Origin: an uncultured Bacteroidales bacterium
Lineage (GTDB): Bacteria > Bacteroidota > Bacteroidia > Bacteroidales > Bacteroidaceae
Assembly: GCA_937916465.1 (NCBI GenBank)
Contig: CALFTK010000040.1
Location: 1-60,860, forward strand
Direction of reading: 5' to 3'
DNA length: 60,860 bases
In this document: positions 1 through 8,677 of the stretch, piece after piece
Layout: each line of letters opens with the position of its first letter
How positions within the stretch are numbered: position 1 is the stretch's first letter
The notes under the pieces: model-generated
Seen by the model: the letters and a program-made list of their open reading frames with translations, nothing else
What the model was told of the DNA's origin: nothing
The model's database searches: none
Made by a program: the position numbers and the translations under genes

Positions 1-20
1 TGGCCTATGAACGGGGGGGA

Positions 21-39
21 CCGACGCCGAAGGCGTTGG
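21..39. repeat. GC-rich hairpin at the window edge
   Basis: A short hairpin (CCGACGCC, then GAA, then GGCGTTGG with one G-T pair) lies between runs of seven and six G. It is far richer in GC than its surroundings. No gene is visible in bases 1-79. It may be the end of a feature lying to the left, or a dispersed repeat. Confidence 0.3.
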
Positions 40-79
40 GGGGACTTGGTTTTCGATGTAAACTATTGAAATAAAAGAA

Positions 80-101
80 GGGCCGGCAAAACTGCCAGCC
101 C
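80..101 (-). terminator. Intrinsic terminator of the esterase operon
   Basis: Stem GGGC/GCCC plus GGCA/TGCC with loop AAAC and one mismatch. On the minus strand it is followed by a T-rich tract (CTTCTTTTATTTC). It lies 24 nt after the stop of the 125-1228 esterase. Confidence 0.65.
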
Positions 102-124
102 CTCTGAAACTATTGTAAGTCAAA

Positions 125-1228
125 TTACTTCTTGAAAAGCAACTGAGCCATCTGATACAAACTACGACGCCATGTCAGGAACTCATGAGCAGTACCTTCA
201 GAAACGTATGAAACAGCATTGTGACCGGCAGCCTTAAGATCGGCAGCAGCCTTATTAACTGCATCAGGATTCTCCTTACTACCTGCACTCATAAAGATAA
301 GATCAACCTGATCCTTGCTCTTGATATCAGCCGGAGCATAAGTACCACCACTCATCAGACCGTATGAACCAAACACTTCAGGACGTGCCAAAGTGATATT
401 CTTTGTCTCCATACCACCCATAGAAAGACCAGCCATAGCACGATGTTTCTTATCGGCAATAGTATTGAAGTTAGCATCGATATAAGGAACCAGTTCATCA
501 ACAAGAACCTTTTCGAAATCCTTGAAATTGAAAGAAGCAAGACCGCCAAAACGTGTACCGTTAGTCATACCGTATGTCATAACAATGATAAATGGTTCAA
601 CTTTGCCCTCAGCAATTAAGTTATCCATAATAAGGTTTGCATGTCCTTGAGTTGACCAAGCTGTTTCATCTTCGCCCCAACCATGCTGCAAGTAAAGAAC
701 AGGATACTTTTTATTATCCTTACCATACATAGGAGGAGTGTAAACAAAAGCTCTGCGAACCTGTTCAGTGCTCTCAGAATAGAAGAGAACCTGATGAACC
801 ATGCCGTGAGGAACATTCTTCATAGCATAGAAATCCTGATCGTGAGCAGGAATTTCAATACCGCTTTCCCAACGAACTGAACCATAGTAGTTATTTGTAC
901 CCGGATCGTTAAAAGTACCACCGTCTATAGTAAGATGATAGTAGTGGAAACCTTCATCAAGTGGACCTGCTGTTGTACCTTCCCAAACACCATCGGCATT
1001 CTTTTTCAGTTCAGTACCACCACGACCGCCAAGACCAAGACTAACAGAAACAGACTGTGCCTGAGGTGCGTTAATACGGAAACGAGCATAACCCTGTGAA
1101 TTAACCATAGGATATTCCTGACCCGGCTGGTTCAAAACAGAAGGTTTGAAATCTTCCTTAATTTCCTGTGCTGTAGAGATAGTTGTAGCCAATAGAGCTG
1201 CACCTACCAATGATAAAATCTTTTTCAT
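125..1228 (-). CDS. CE1-type feruloyl/acetylxylan esterase with N-terminal E-set (CBM48-like) domain
   Basis: Secreted esterase of the esterase-D/CE1 alpha/beta-hydrolase type, expected to remove feruloyl or acetyl groups from xylan. Residues 1-20 are a signal peptide ending in TISTAQ. Residues about 35-130 form an immunoglobulin-like E-set domain, followed by the hydrolase domain. The nucleophile is Ser269 in GLSMGG and the likely catalytic His is His348 in EGTAHEF. It lies 15 nt downstream of a paralogue of the same architecture, so the two form one operon that ends at a terminator. Neighbouring xylanases support a role on xylan. The exact acyl group removed cannot be told from sequence. 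Confidence 0.82.
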   Translation of the reverse strand: MKKILSLVGAALLATTISTAQEIKEDFKPSVLNQPGQEYPMVNSQGYARFRINAPQAQSVSVSLGLGGRGGTELKKNADGVWEGTTAGPLDEGFHYYHLTIDGGTFNDPGTNNYYGSVRWESGIEIPAHDQDFYAMKNVPHGMVHQVLFYSESTEQVRRAFVYTPPMYGKDNKKYPVLYLQHGWGEDETAWSTQGHANLIMDNLIAEGKVEPFIIVMTYGMTNGTRFGGLASFNFKDFEKVLVDELVPYIDANFNTIADKKHRAMAGLSMGGMETKNITLARPEVFGSYGLMSGGTYAPADIKSKDQVDLIFMSAGSKENPDAVNKAAADLKAAGHNAVSYVSEGTAHEFLTWRRSLYQMAQLLFKK

Positions 1229-1243
1229 ATCAATATGCTTTTA

Positions 1244-2509
1244 TTATTTAAAAATTAACTGTGCGAACTGATACAAGCTACGACGCCATGTATGCCATTC
1301 GTGAGCTGTTCCTTCTGAAACGTAACCTGTAGCATTGTAACCTATCTTCTTCAGATTTTCTGCAGCTTCCATTACGCCCATATTTTCCTTGCTACCACAA
1401 CTCATAAAGAGAACCTTGTTAGTCTTCTTGAAATCAGCAGCATTTTCCAAATCCTGAACGCTGAATGAACCACCACTGAACATACCTACGTATGAGAATA
1501 CAGTTGGGTTAGCAAGTGTGATAGAACGAGTCTGCATACCACCCATTGAAAGACCTGCCATAGCGCGATGTTCTGTATCGTTATAAACGCGGAAGTTCTT
1601 TTCTACGAATGGGATGATATCCTTAAGCAGTACATCCTGGAAAGCACCTGCAAAGTTGAAGCCACCGCCAAAACCGCCTGGTCTGCGCTGACCCTGAGGA
1701 GCCTGGCCTTGTGGACGCTGACCCTGAGGAGCCTGACCCATCTGAGGAGCACCCTGTGGACGCTGTGGCATTTGACCCATCTGGCCCTGTGGACGCTGTG
1801 GCATCTGACCAGGGAAACCACCCATCTGAGGAGCTGCCTGACCTGCTGCGCGAGCGTTCAAACCATTATCCATAACAATTACAAATGGAACAGCCTTACC
1901 TTCTGCAATAAGGTTATCCATAATATGAGCTGTATGGCCCTGCTGTGACCAACCGAATTCATTTTCGCCCATACCGTGCTGCAAATAGAGAACAGGGAAT
2001 TTCTTGGTTGGGTTTGAATAATATTCTGCAGGGAAGTAGATGAAGCAACGACGCATCTGCTCTGTAACTGAAGAATAGTAGTAGAATTCGTTTACTGAAC
2101 CTTGTGGAACATTCTTAACTGCGAAGATATCCTGGTCTGGTGATGGAATCTCAATACCACTACCCCAACGACTTGCACCATAGTAATAGAGGCTTCCCGG
2201 ATCCGGAACTGAAGCACCATCAATATTCAACTGATAGTAGTGAAAACCAACATCCTGTGGTTCTGATTCACCGGTCCAAACACCATTTTCGTCTTTCTTC
2301 ATTTCATACTTAACACCACCAATATCCAACTTTACGCTGTTAGCTTCGGGAGCAGAAATCTGTGCACGTACTCTACCCTCTGAATTTACCATTGGATACT
2401 GTTTACCTTCCTGATTTGTAGAAGCAGGTTTGTAGTCTTCTACGCCTTGTGCATTAACTGACAAGCTGATAGCTGCAATTGCAACTGAAAACAAAAAATT
2501 CTTTTTCAT
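1244..2509 (-). CDS. CE1-type feruloyl/acetylxylan esterase with Q/G/P-rich insert
   Basis: Paralogue of the downstream esterase with the same order: signal peptide (1-20), E-set domain (about 35-130), alpha/beta-hydrolase with Ser321 in GLSMGG and His403 in EGTAHEW. It differs by a low-complexity insert at residues about 222-285, made almost only of Q, G, P, M and R with repeats such as PQRPQGQ and APQGQ. The insert accounts for nearly all of the length difference (421 versus 367 aa) and lies between the strand ending VIVMDNG and the helix before the nucleophile. First gene of a two-gene operon. Substrate inferred from the family and from adjacent xylanases. Confidence 0.8.
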   Translation of the reverse strand: MKKNFLFSVAIAAISLSVNAQGVEDYKPASTNQEGKQYPMVNSEGRVRAQISAPEANSVKLDIGGVKYEMKKDENGVWTGESEPQDVGFHYYQLNIDGASVPDPGSLYYYGASRWGSGIEIPSPDQDIFAVKNVPQGSVNEFYYYSSVTEQMRRCFIYFPAEYYSNPTKKFPVLYLQHGMGENEFGWSQQGHTAHIMDNLIAEGKAVPFVIVMDNGLNARAAGQAAPQMGGFPGQMPQRPQGQMGQMPQRPQGAPQMGQAPQGQRPQGQAPQGQRRPGGFGGGFNFAGAFQDVLLKDIIPFVEKNFRVYNDTEHRAMAGLSMGGMQTRSITLANPTVFSYVGMFSGGSFSVQDLENAADFKKTNKVLFMSCGSKENMGVMEAAENLKKIGYNATGYVSEGTAHEWHTWRRSLYQFAQLIFK

Positions 2510-2563
2510 ATAAAATTATTAAAAATTAGATGTTACACACTAAAATATTCGTAAATATAATAC

Positions 2564-2611
2564 AAGCTTTGGAAAGCGCCAAAATTGTATTGAAAAAACT
2601 TTCTAAAGCTT
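2564..2611. promoter_or_regulatory. Inverted repeat upstream of the esterase operon
   Basis: AAGCTTTGGAAAG (2564-2576) and CTTTCTAAAGCTT (2599-2611) are inverted copies matching at 12 of 13 positions, 55-102 nt upstream of the esterase start. Candidate operator; the rest of the 2510-2680 gap shows no clear consensus promoter. Confidence 0.35.
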
Positions 2612-2685
2612 ATACTTCTTCTATATAAGATACTCATTTCTTAAAAAAGTCAAATCCTGTTGAAAACTTTTTTATATAAAAAAAC

Positions 2686-2716
2686 GGTTGGCTTCGTATT
2701 CACTACGAAACCAACC
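2686..2716 (-). terminator. Intrinsic terminator of the GH10 xylanase gene
   Basis: Stem GGTTGG/CCAACC plus TTCGTA/TACGAA, followed on the minus strand by a run of seven T. It separates the xylanase transcript from the esterase operon downstream. Confidence 0.75.
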
Positions 2717-2746
2717 TGCATATTTAACCTTAAAAAACGTATATGA

Positions 2747-3829
2747 TTATTTTTTCTTATTCTTCTTGAAGTCTCTAACTACATAGTAAGCGTTCTTTAC
2801 TTCGTAGTTTTCATCCCACAATAGAGGATAGTTACGAGCACCTAACCAAGAGTCGCGGTCACCCAGGTTCCAGAATGTAACGTTCTTGATAACCTTCTTG
2901 TACTTACGCATAATTTCGAACATTTCTGCGTATCTGTCTTCCTGCATCTTCTTGATTTCCGGTGTGATGGTAGCACCTTCACGGCTGAACTGCAACTGAC
3001 CACCTGCTTCGTGGTTCACACGCATATCAAGTTCTGTGATGTGGATGTTATCAACAAGTTCTGAATACTTCTGGATAGCTGCTTCAAAGTTCTCCCATTT
3101 TGGGTTGTCATAGATATTGTAGTGACCCTGCATACCGATACCTGTGATAGGCACACCCTGCTCCTGCATCTTCTTTACCATGTTGTAGATGTATTCAGTC
3201 TTGTGAGGGTTAGCTGCGTTATAGTCATTGTAGAACAAAAGTGCTTTTGGATCTGCTTCGTGAGCAAATTCAAATGCTTTTGCTATAAATTCATCACCGC
3301 AAAGCTGATAAAGTCTTGAATTACGGAAAGAACCTTCATAATCTTTACCCGGAGTATCGCTCATAGCTTCATTTACAACGTCCCAAGCATAAACTACATC
3401 CTTATAACGATTTACAACTGTAAAGATGTGATCTTTCAAACGTTCGTAGAATACTTCTTTAGTTACAGGCTGACCGTTTTCGTCTGAGAACATCCAGTTA
3501 GCAAACTGGCTGTGCCATACCAAACAGTGACCACGTAATTTAATACCATTTTCACGGCAGAAGTTTGCAACTGCATCGGCCTGTTCGTAATTCCAAACAC
3601 CTTCTCTTGGGTGCATTTCACCCGGTTTCATTACGTTTTCTGCTGTGATGCTGTTGAAGTTAGCCTTGATAATCTCAATATGTTCAGGAGTTGAGATGTT
3701 ACGTGGGTTAACTGCTACACCAATGGTGAAATACTTCTTATAAGCATCTTTCAGACCCTGTGCTGAAACGTTACCTGCGCCAATAACTAATGCCATTGCG
3801 CAAAATGCTGTTGTGAAAAGTCTCTTCAT
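2747..3829 (-). CDS. GH10 endo-1,4-beta-xylanase, single domain
   Basis: Cleaves internal beta-1,4 bonds in xylan. A signal peptide (residues 1-24, ending NVSAQ) precedes one complete GH10 TIM barrel. Acid/base Glu154 lies in WDVVNEAM and nucleophile Glu266 in HITELDMR; the substrate-binding signatures TAENVMKPG and HCLVWHSQ are intact. The 360-aa length is normal for a one-domain GH10. The C-terminus is a lysine-rich tail (KKNKKK). Transcribed alone, divergently from the CE6-GH43 operon across a gap of about 220 nt. Confidence 0.93.
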   Translation of the reverse strand: MKRLFTTAFCAMALVIGAGNVSAQGLKDAYKKYFTIGVAVNPRNISTPEHIEIIKANFNSITAENVMKPGEMHPREGVWNYEQADAVANFCRENGIKLRGHCLVWHSQFANWMFSDENGQPVTKEVFYERLKDHIFTVVNRYKDVVYAWDVVNEAMSDTPGKDYEGSFRNSRLYQLCGDEFIAKAFEFAHEADPKALLFYNDYNAANPHKTEYIYNMVKKMQEQGVPITGIGMQGHYNIYDNPKWENFEAAIQKYSELVDNIHITELDMRVNHEAGGQLQFSREGATITPEIKKMQEDRYAEMFEIMRKYKKVIKNVTFWNLGDRDSWLGARNYPLLWDENYEVKNAYYVVRDFKKNKKK

Positions 3830-4049
3830 TTTGTTTGTTTTTTAGTGATTATAAATTGTTAATAATTTCCTTCGTTATCCACAAAAGTCAGAGTGCGAAA
3901 TTAGTGCTTTTTTTATTAAATGCAAACTTTTTTAGGATTAGAATGAATGTAAATTGGTATAGTTACAGGTAAAAAAAGTTTTTTATTGTCTTTACTTAAT
4001 AAATAAGGTGATTTTTGTATCTTCGCCACTCAATTCAAAACTTGTGTAT

Positions 4050-5051
4050 ATGATTTTAAAATTTACAAAACTTATGGTAGCCTTTGTTGCGCTATCTATT
4101 GTTTCCGGTATGAAACAGACTATTAAAGCGGAAGTAGATCCAAATTTCTACATCTATTTGTGTATAGGTCAATCCAATATGGCCGGTGGTGATACATACA
4201 TTGGTTTGCAAGATCAAGACAAGAGGATGCTTGACAATAGATTTAAGAATTTGCAAACTTGCTCCGGCAATGGTAGCTATGTGGTGGGTAACTGGCGCAG
4301 AGCTGTTCCCCCTTTGGCACGAGCCAACTGCAGTCTTAGCCCTGCCGACTATTTTGGACGCACTATGATTGAAAAACTGCCTGACAGTATCAAGGTTGGA
4401 GTGGTTGTAGTGGCTGTAGAGGGTTGTTCCATTGTGCTTTTTGACAAGACTCAGTACAGAAGCTACTATTCATCGGCTGCTGACTGGATGAAGAATATCA
4501 TTAGAAGTTACAATTCAACCGGCAATGTTTACAGCACTCTTATTAAGTATGCTAAAAAGGCACAGGAGAGTGGTGTTATAAAGGGTATTCTATTGCATCA
4601 GGGAGAGACCGATGCTTATAGCGATACCTGGCTTAACAATGTGAATACTGTCTATAAGAATATTCTGAAGGATTTGTCACTGAATGCTGCCGATGTTCCT
4701 CTGATAGCAGGCGAGGTGGTTGATTCTGAACAGGGTGGCGATTGTGCCGGTGCTAATACAACTATCAACAAACTGCCTAAGAAGATTAAGACTGCATACG
4801 TTGTAAGTTCAAAAGGTTGCACCGACTGTGGCGATAATCTGCATTTTAGCCCGGAAGGCTACAGAACTCTTGGCAAACGTTATGCAGCCAAAGCTATGGA
4901 GATTTTAGAAGAACAACGTTTAACTGATGTTTCACCAGTGTTCACCCCTACTCCAGCCAGCGACATTATCTACAACCTGAACGGCGAACGTATAGAAGCT
5001 CCACAAAAGGGCATCAACATTATCAACGGCAAAAAAGTCTTAGTAAGATAA
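4050..5051 (+). CDS. SGNH/CE6-type carbohydrate acetylesterase with short sorting-like tail
   Basis: Secreted sialate-O-acetylesterase/CE6-family deacetylase, likely removing acetyl groups from xylan. The ATG at 4050 is chosen over an upstream in-frame start because it begins a hydrophobic signal peptide (FTKLMVAFVALSIVSG). Catalytic Ser42 lies in CIGQSNMAGG, the second block is LLHQGETDA, and the Asp/His pair is in CGDNLHFSPEGY. The last 30 residues (IIYNLNGERIE to GKKVLVR) form a compact tail resembling the C-terminal sorting-like ends of secreted Bacteroidetes proteins. First gene of an operon with the GH43 23 nt downstream. Confidence 0.8.
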   Translation: MILKFTKLMVAFVALSIVSGMKQTIKAEVDPNFYIYLCIGQSNMAGGDTYIGLQDQDKRMLDNRFKNLQTCSGNGSYVVGNWRRAVPPLARANCSLSPADYFGRTMIEKLPDSIKVGVVVVAVEGCSIVLFDKTQYRSYYSSAADWMKNIIRSYNSTGNVYSTLIKYAKKAQESGVIKGILLHQGETDAYSDTWLNNVNTVYKNILKDLSLNAADVPLIAGEVVDSEQGGDCAGANTTINKLPKKIKTAYVVSSKGCTDCGDNLHFSPEGYRTLGKRYAAKAMEILEEQRLTDVSPVFTPTPASDIIYNLNGERIEAPQKGINIINGKKVLVR

Positions 5052-5073
5052 TATCAACTAACAAATTATTAAT

Positions 5074-6669
5074 ATGTTTCTAAAAAAGTCTGTTTTCAGC
5101 ATTTTGCTGATGGGTGCAGTTACAACTGTTTTGAATGCTGCGAACCCATATCTGCCACTGTGGGAGTATATTCCCGATGGCGAACCTTACGTTTTTGAAG
5201 ACCCGGATAATCCTGGTAAGTACAGAGTTTATGTGTATGGTTCACACGATTCCGAGATTACTCAGTATTGTGGTCGCGAGCAGGTTGTATGGTCAGCTTC
5301 CGTTGACGATTTAAATAACTGGCGCTATGATGGCATTATATTTGAATCGAAGACCGATGCCAATGGAAATCTGTTGAATCGCGATGGCAGAGGTGATATT
5401 CTGTATGCTCCTGATGTTACTTTTACTACCGATGAGAATGGTAAAAAGACATACTACCTATACCCTAACAATCAGGCAGGTGGCAGAAACGGTATGATTG
5501 CAAAATCGGACAGACCGGATGGTCCGTTTGTTGTTTGCAACTGGAGTAAAACCAATCCTAAGGTTACTGATGGTGTTTTGGGTTTTGACCCTGCTGTATT
5601 TGTAGATGATGACGGCAAAGTTTATGGTTACTGGGGTTTCGAAAAGTCTTGGGGAGCCGAACTTGACCCTGAAACAATGGCAACAGTAAAGAAAGGTACT
5701 CAGCCTGTAGAGGATATGGTGTCAGCAAGAGATCAGGAGGGCGAATTCCGTTTCTTCGAAGCCTCTTCAATTCGTAAAATTGATGGTATGTATGTATTTG
5801 TTTACAGCCGTTGGACAGGCAATGGTGAATTTGGTCTGCCTGAAACAAACTACACTTTGGCATACGCGTATTCCAAGAATCCATTAGGTCCTTTTACATA
5901 CGGCGGGACTATTATTGATGGTCGTGGCAGAGATACCGATGATGAAGGCAACACTATTCATACTGCCATTCCAAACGGTAATACCCATGGTGGTATTATG
6001 GAGATAAACGGACAGTGGTATGTATTCTATCACAGACAGAATGGTATAGACGAATATTCGCGTCAGGCTATGGTAGAACCTATTGATGTTCAGGTTAAAG
6101 ATGGTAAAGTTACTATAAGCGAAGCTGAATATACATCTATGGGTTTTGAAACCAATGGTTTGAATCCTTACAAGAGGTATTCCGCAGGTATTGCTTGCTA
6201 CTACACAGGTCCTACCCCATCATACGCAGAGTATCCTAACAGAGTCTATTCAGGTTCTTATGTTGCTGCCACACGTGCCGATGGTCTTGCTTACGAAGGC
6301 AATCCATACGATTTGAGTGTAAACAGCAATCCTGTTGTTAACAACACCGATGGTTCTTTGGTCGGTTACAAATATTTCAACTTTGATGATACTTACGGCA
6401 AGAAGGGTTTGAAACTGCTGATGAATATTGTACCACAAGGTGTTAAGGGTAAAATTACCATCTATGCCGGAAATCCTAAGAAGGGTGGTAAAAAGGTTGG
6501 CACCATTAGAATTAAGAAGAATATGAAACAGGAGTTGACAGAAGTAAAGGCATGTGTAAGAAAGCTTAAGAAGTATCAGGGCAAGCAGGCTCTATTCTTT
6601 GCATTCTCTTCTACTACTCCGGAAACATCAATCTGCGAAATGCACGATTTTGTCTTTGCCTCTAAGTAA
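5074..6669 (+). CDS. GH43 beta-xylosidase/alpha-L-arabinofuranosidase with C-terminal beta domain
   Basis: Five-bladed propeller glycosidase acting on xylo- or arabino-oligosaccharides. A signal peptide (about residues 1-22) is followed by the GH43 domain: early DPDNPGKYRVYVYGSHD, LYAPDVTF, FDPAVFVDDDGKVYGYWG, and the likely general acid Glu229 in FFEASSIRKIDG. Residues from about 400 form a separate beta-rich module, probably a carbohydrate-binding-like domain. Second gene of the CE6-GH43 operon, which ends at a strong terminator. The split between xylosidase and arabinofuranosidase cannot be decided here. Confidence 0.87.
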   Translation: MFLKKSVFSILLMGAVTTVLNAANPYLPLWEYIPDGEPYVFEDPDNPGKYRVYVYGSHDSEITQYCGREQVVWSASVDDLNNWRYDGIIFESKTDANGNLLNRDGRGDILYAPDVTFTTDENGKKTYYLYPNNQAGGRNGMIAKSDRPDGPFVVCNWSKTNPKVTDGVLGFDPAVFVDDDGKVYGYWGFEKSWGAELDPETMATVKKGTQPVEDMVSARDQEGEFRFFEASSIRKIDGMYVFVYSRWTGNGEFGLPETNYTLAYAYSKNPLGPFTYGGTIIDGRGRDTDDEGNTIHTAIPNGNTHGGIMEINGQWYVFYHRQNGIDEYSRQAMVEPIDVQVKDGKVTISEAEYTSMGFETNGLNPYKRYSAGIACYYTGPTPSYAEYPNRVYSGSYVAATRADGLAYEGNPYDLSVNSNPVVNNTDGSLVGYKYFNFDDTYGKKGLKLLMNIVPQGVKGKITIYAGNPKKGGKKVGTIRIKKNMKQELTEVKACVRKLKKYQGKQALFFAFSSTTPETSICEMHDFVFASK

Positions 6670-6691
6670 TTGATATATACTTACAAAAACC

Positions 6692-6730
6692 AAATGCCCT
6701 GGCGGATGTAACAAGAACCACCAGGGCATT
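6692..6730. terminator. Bidirectional intrinsic terminator between GH43 and sppA
   Basis: Near-perfect stem AAATGCCCTGG...CCAGGGCATTT with T-rich sequence on both sides. It serves the GH43 operon (+) and probably sppA (-), whose stop is 57 nt away. Confidence 0.75.
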
Positions 6731-6786
6731 TATATATTTACAGCTACGTAAATTAGCAATAAGGTAAGCTACCCTATTACATATAC

Positions 6787-8535
6787 TTAATTTATTTCTA
6801 TATAGTACGGTAAACGAGCCTGAACTGATGGTTCATCGTCTATGTACTGAATTCCTATACTCTGCTTTAACTGTTCTATTGGAGTTGAAGGCTGAGAAGC
6901 CATTTCGGTAAAGGTTGAGAGATATTCTTCAAATACGCTCTTCTTTTCCGGATATGATGTCACTACGGCATCTGCTGCATTTGCCAACTCTTTTGCTTTT
7001 GCTATAGCATCGTCAATACCACCCAATGCATCAACCAAACCTATCTCTACAGCATCTTCACCTGTCCATACACGACCTTCTGCAATAGCCTTAATATCAT
7101 CGGTTGACATTCCACGACCATCGGCACAACGCTTTACAAAGAGTTCGTAACCATCGTTTATATTACGCTGTATCAGAGCCTTTGCATCATTATTCATTGG
7201 TTTGGCAATATTATCCATACCACCCAGTTTGTTTGTGCTTACAGTCTCCATAGCCACACCTAAACGCTTTGCCAACTTTTCTACTTCCGGTATCATACCA
7301 AAAATTCCTATAGAACCGGTCAGAGTAGCAGGCTGTGCAATAATATAGTTTGCTGCACAAGATATGTAGTAACCACCGGATGCGGCATAATCGCCCATTG
7401 ACACTACTACCGGTTTAACTGCTTTTAGCTGCTCTATTTCATACCACATCTGTTCTGAACCAAAGGCACTGCCTCCACCTGAATTGACACGCAGAACTAC
7501 AGCCTTTACTTTATCGTCTTCGCGCAATTTACGCAAATCTTTTGCTACGGTGCCTGATACAATACCTTTTTTGCCTTCGTCAACAATATCGCCTTCTGCA
7601 TAATAAACTGCAATCTCATCGGACAACAGTGACTGAACTTCTGCATCGGCATCGGACACTTCCAACATCTTGCTATGAGAAAGTTTGACAGGTTTCTCAT
7701 CTTCTTCCAACTGTAGCATTGATGCAAGCACCTTATCCATATCATTTTTGTACAGAACACTATCAACCATTCCGGATTTCAGACATTCATCTGTATCAAC
7801 TACAAGAAGTCCGTTATCGGCATAAGTCAACAACTTTTCACGTTCTATGTTGCGTTCTGCTGTTACGGCGTTAAGTATATTATCCCAAATGGAATTTATA
7901 TAACACATCACCTGTTCACGATTGGCAGCTGACATCTCCATTGATGTAAATGGCTCTACTGCCGATTTATATGTACCTACCTTGAAAATCTGCATTCTAA
8001 CGCCAAGTTTATCTAACAAGTCTTTAAAGAAGACTGTCTGACCTGTCATTCCACGCCAATCTATGGTGCCATGAGCGTTCATATAAATCTTGTCTGCTAC
8101 CGATGCAAGATAGTATAGTCCGGTTGTGTAATTATCGGCATAAGCTACTACAAACTTTCCGGACTGTTTGAAATCTGTCAATGCATTACGTATCTCTTGA
8201 ATGGTGGCATACGATGTCTCTATCGATTTAATATCCAGATAGATACCTTTAATATTTTCATTCTTTTCCGCTTTTTCTATAGATGCCAGAATATCGTCAA
8301 GACCTAACCCTGTATTCATATCTTCTGACAACATAGCCAATGGATTTTCGGAAACCCTATCTGTTATAGCACCATTTAATACAAGATGGTAAACAGAATT
8401 TGGTTTTACTTCTGTTTTGGAACTTCCTGCTGCAGCTATTCCAATCAACGCAAACACACTGAGCACACTTGTAATAATGGTAAAGACAAAGAGTCCTACA
8501 ACAGTGGCCCACATCACTTTCATAAAGTCTTTCAT
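6787..8535 (-). CDS. sppA: Signal peptide peptidase SppA, 67K type
   Basis: Membrane-anchored serine protease that degrades cleaved signal peptides. An N-terminal transmembrane helix (about residues 8-35) is followed by tandem SppA/ClpP-fold domains. The catalytic dyad is visible: Lys190 in GTYKSAVEPF in the first domain and Ser386 in DYAASGGYYIS in the second. The oxyanion motif VNSGGGSAFGS is present. The length of 582 aa fits the long two-domain form. Single gene with its own TAATTTTG box. Housekeeping; no evident link to the flanking xylanases. Confidence 0.93.
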   Translation of the reverse strand: MKDFMKVMWATVVGLFVFTIITSVLSVFALIGIAAAGSSKTEVKPNSVYHLVLNGAITDRVSENPLAMLSEDMNTGLGLDDILASIEKAEKNENIKGIYLDIKSIETSYATIQEIRNALTDFKQSGKFVVAYADNYTTGLYYLASVADKIYMNAHGTIDWRGMTGQTVFFKDLLDKLGVRMQIFKVGTYKSAVEPFTSMEMSAANREQVMCYINSIWDNILNAVTAERNIEREKLLTYADNGLLVVDTDECLKSGMVDSVLYKNDMDKVLASMLQLEEDEKPVKLSHSKMLEVSDADAEVQSLLSDEIAVYYAEGDIVDEGKKGIVSGTVAKDLRKLREDDKVKAVVLRVNSGGGSAFGSEQMWYEIEQLKAVKPVVVSMGDYAASGGYYISCAANYIIAQPATLTGSIGIFGMIPEVEKLAKRLGVAMETVSTNKLGGMDNIAKPMNNDAKALIQRNINDGYELFVKRCADGRGMSTDDIKAIAEGRVWTGEDAVEIGLVDALGGIDDAIAKAKELANAADAVVTSYPEKKSVFEEYLSTFTEMASQPSTPIEQLKQSIGIQYIDDEPSVQARLPYYIEIN

Positions 8536-8571
8536 TTCTCCTATTTATATTAAGTTACTATTTACGAAGTG

Positions 8572-8579
8572 CAAAATTA
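8572..8579 (-). promoter_or_regulatory. Candidate -7 box of sppA (TAATTTTG)
   Basis: The minus strand reads TAATTTTG, matching the Bacteroidetes TAnnTTTG box, 37 nt upstream of the sppA start. No clear -33 element is seen. Confidence 0.45.
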
Positions 8580-8621
8580 TGTTTTTTCTCAATAATATTT
8601 CGTTTTTGTAACCACATTTAA

Positions 8622-8629
8622 TATTTTTG
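8622..8629 (+). promoter_or_regulatory. Candidate -7 box of the multidomain xylanase (TATTTTTG)
   Basis: TATTTTTG lies 48 nt before the start codon at 8678. A weak TTTC(G) about 20 nt upstream could be the -33 element. Confidence 0.45.
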
Positions 8630-8677
8630 CACTTGGGAATAAGTATTTATATGAACATAATAACCAATTAAAAAAAA

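Noticed and set aside
1660..1860. CRISPR-like repetition
   Set aside because: Repeats are in frame, coding, variable in length and without spacers; no array or cas gene occurs in the window.
1568..1948. 126-codon plus-strand frame opposite the esterase insert
   Set aside because: It is the antisense of the Q/G/P-rich repeat (giving Leu/Trp/Thr repeats) and has no start context; shadow of the repeat.
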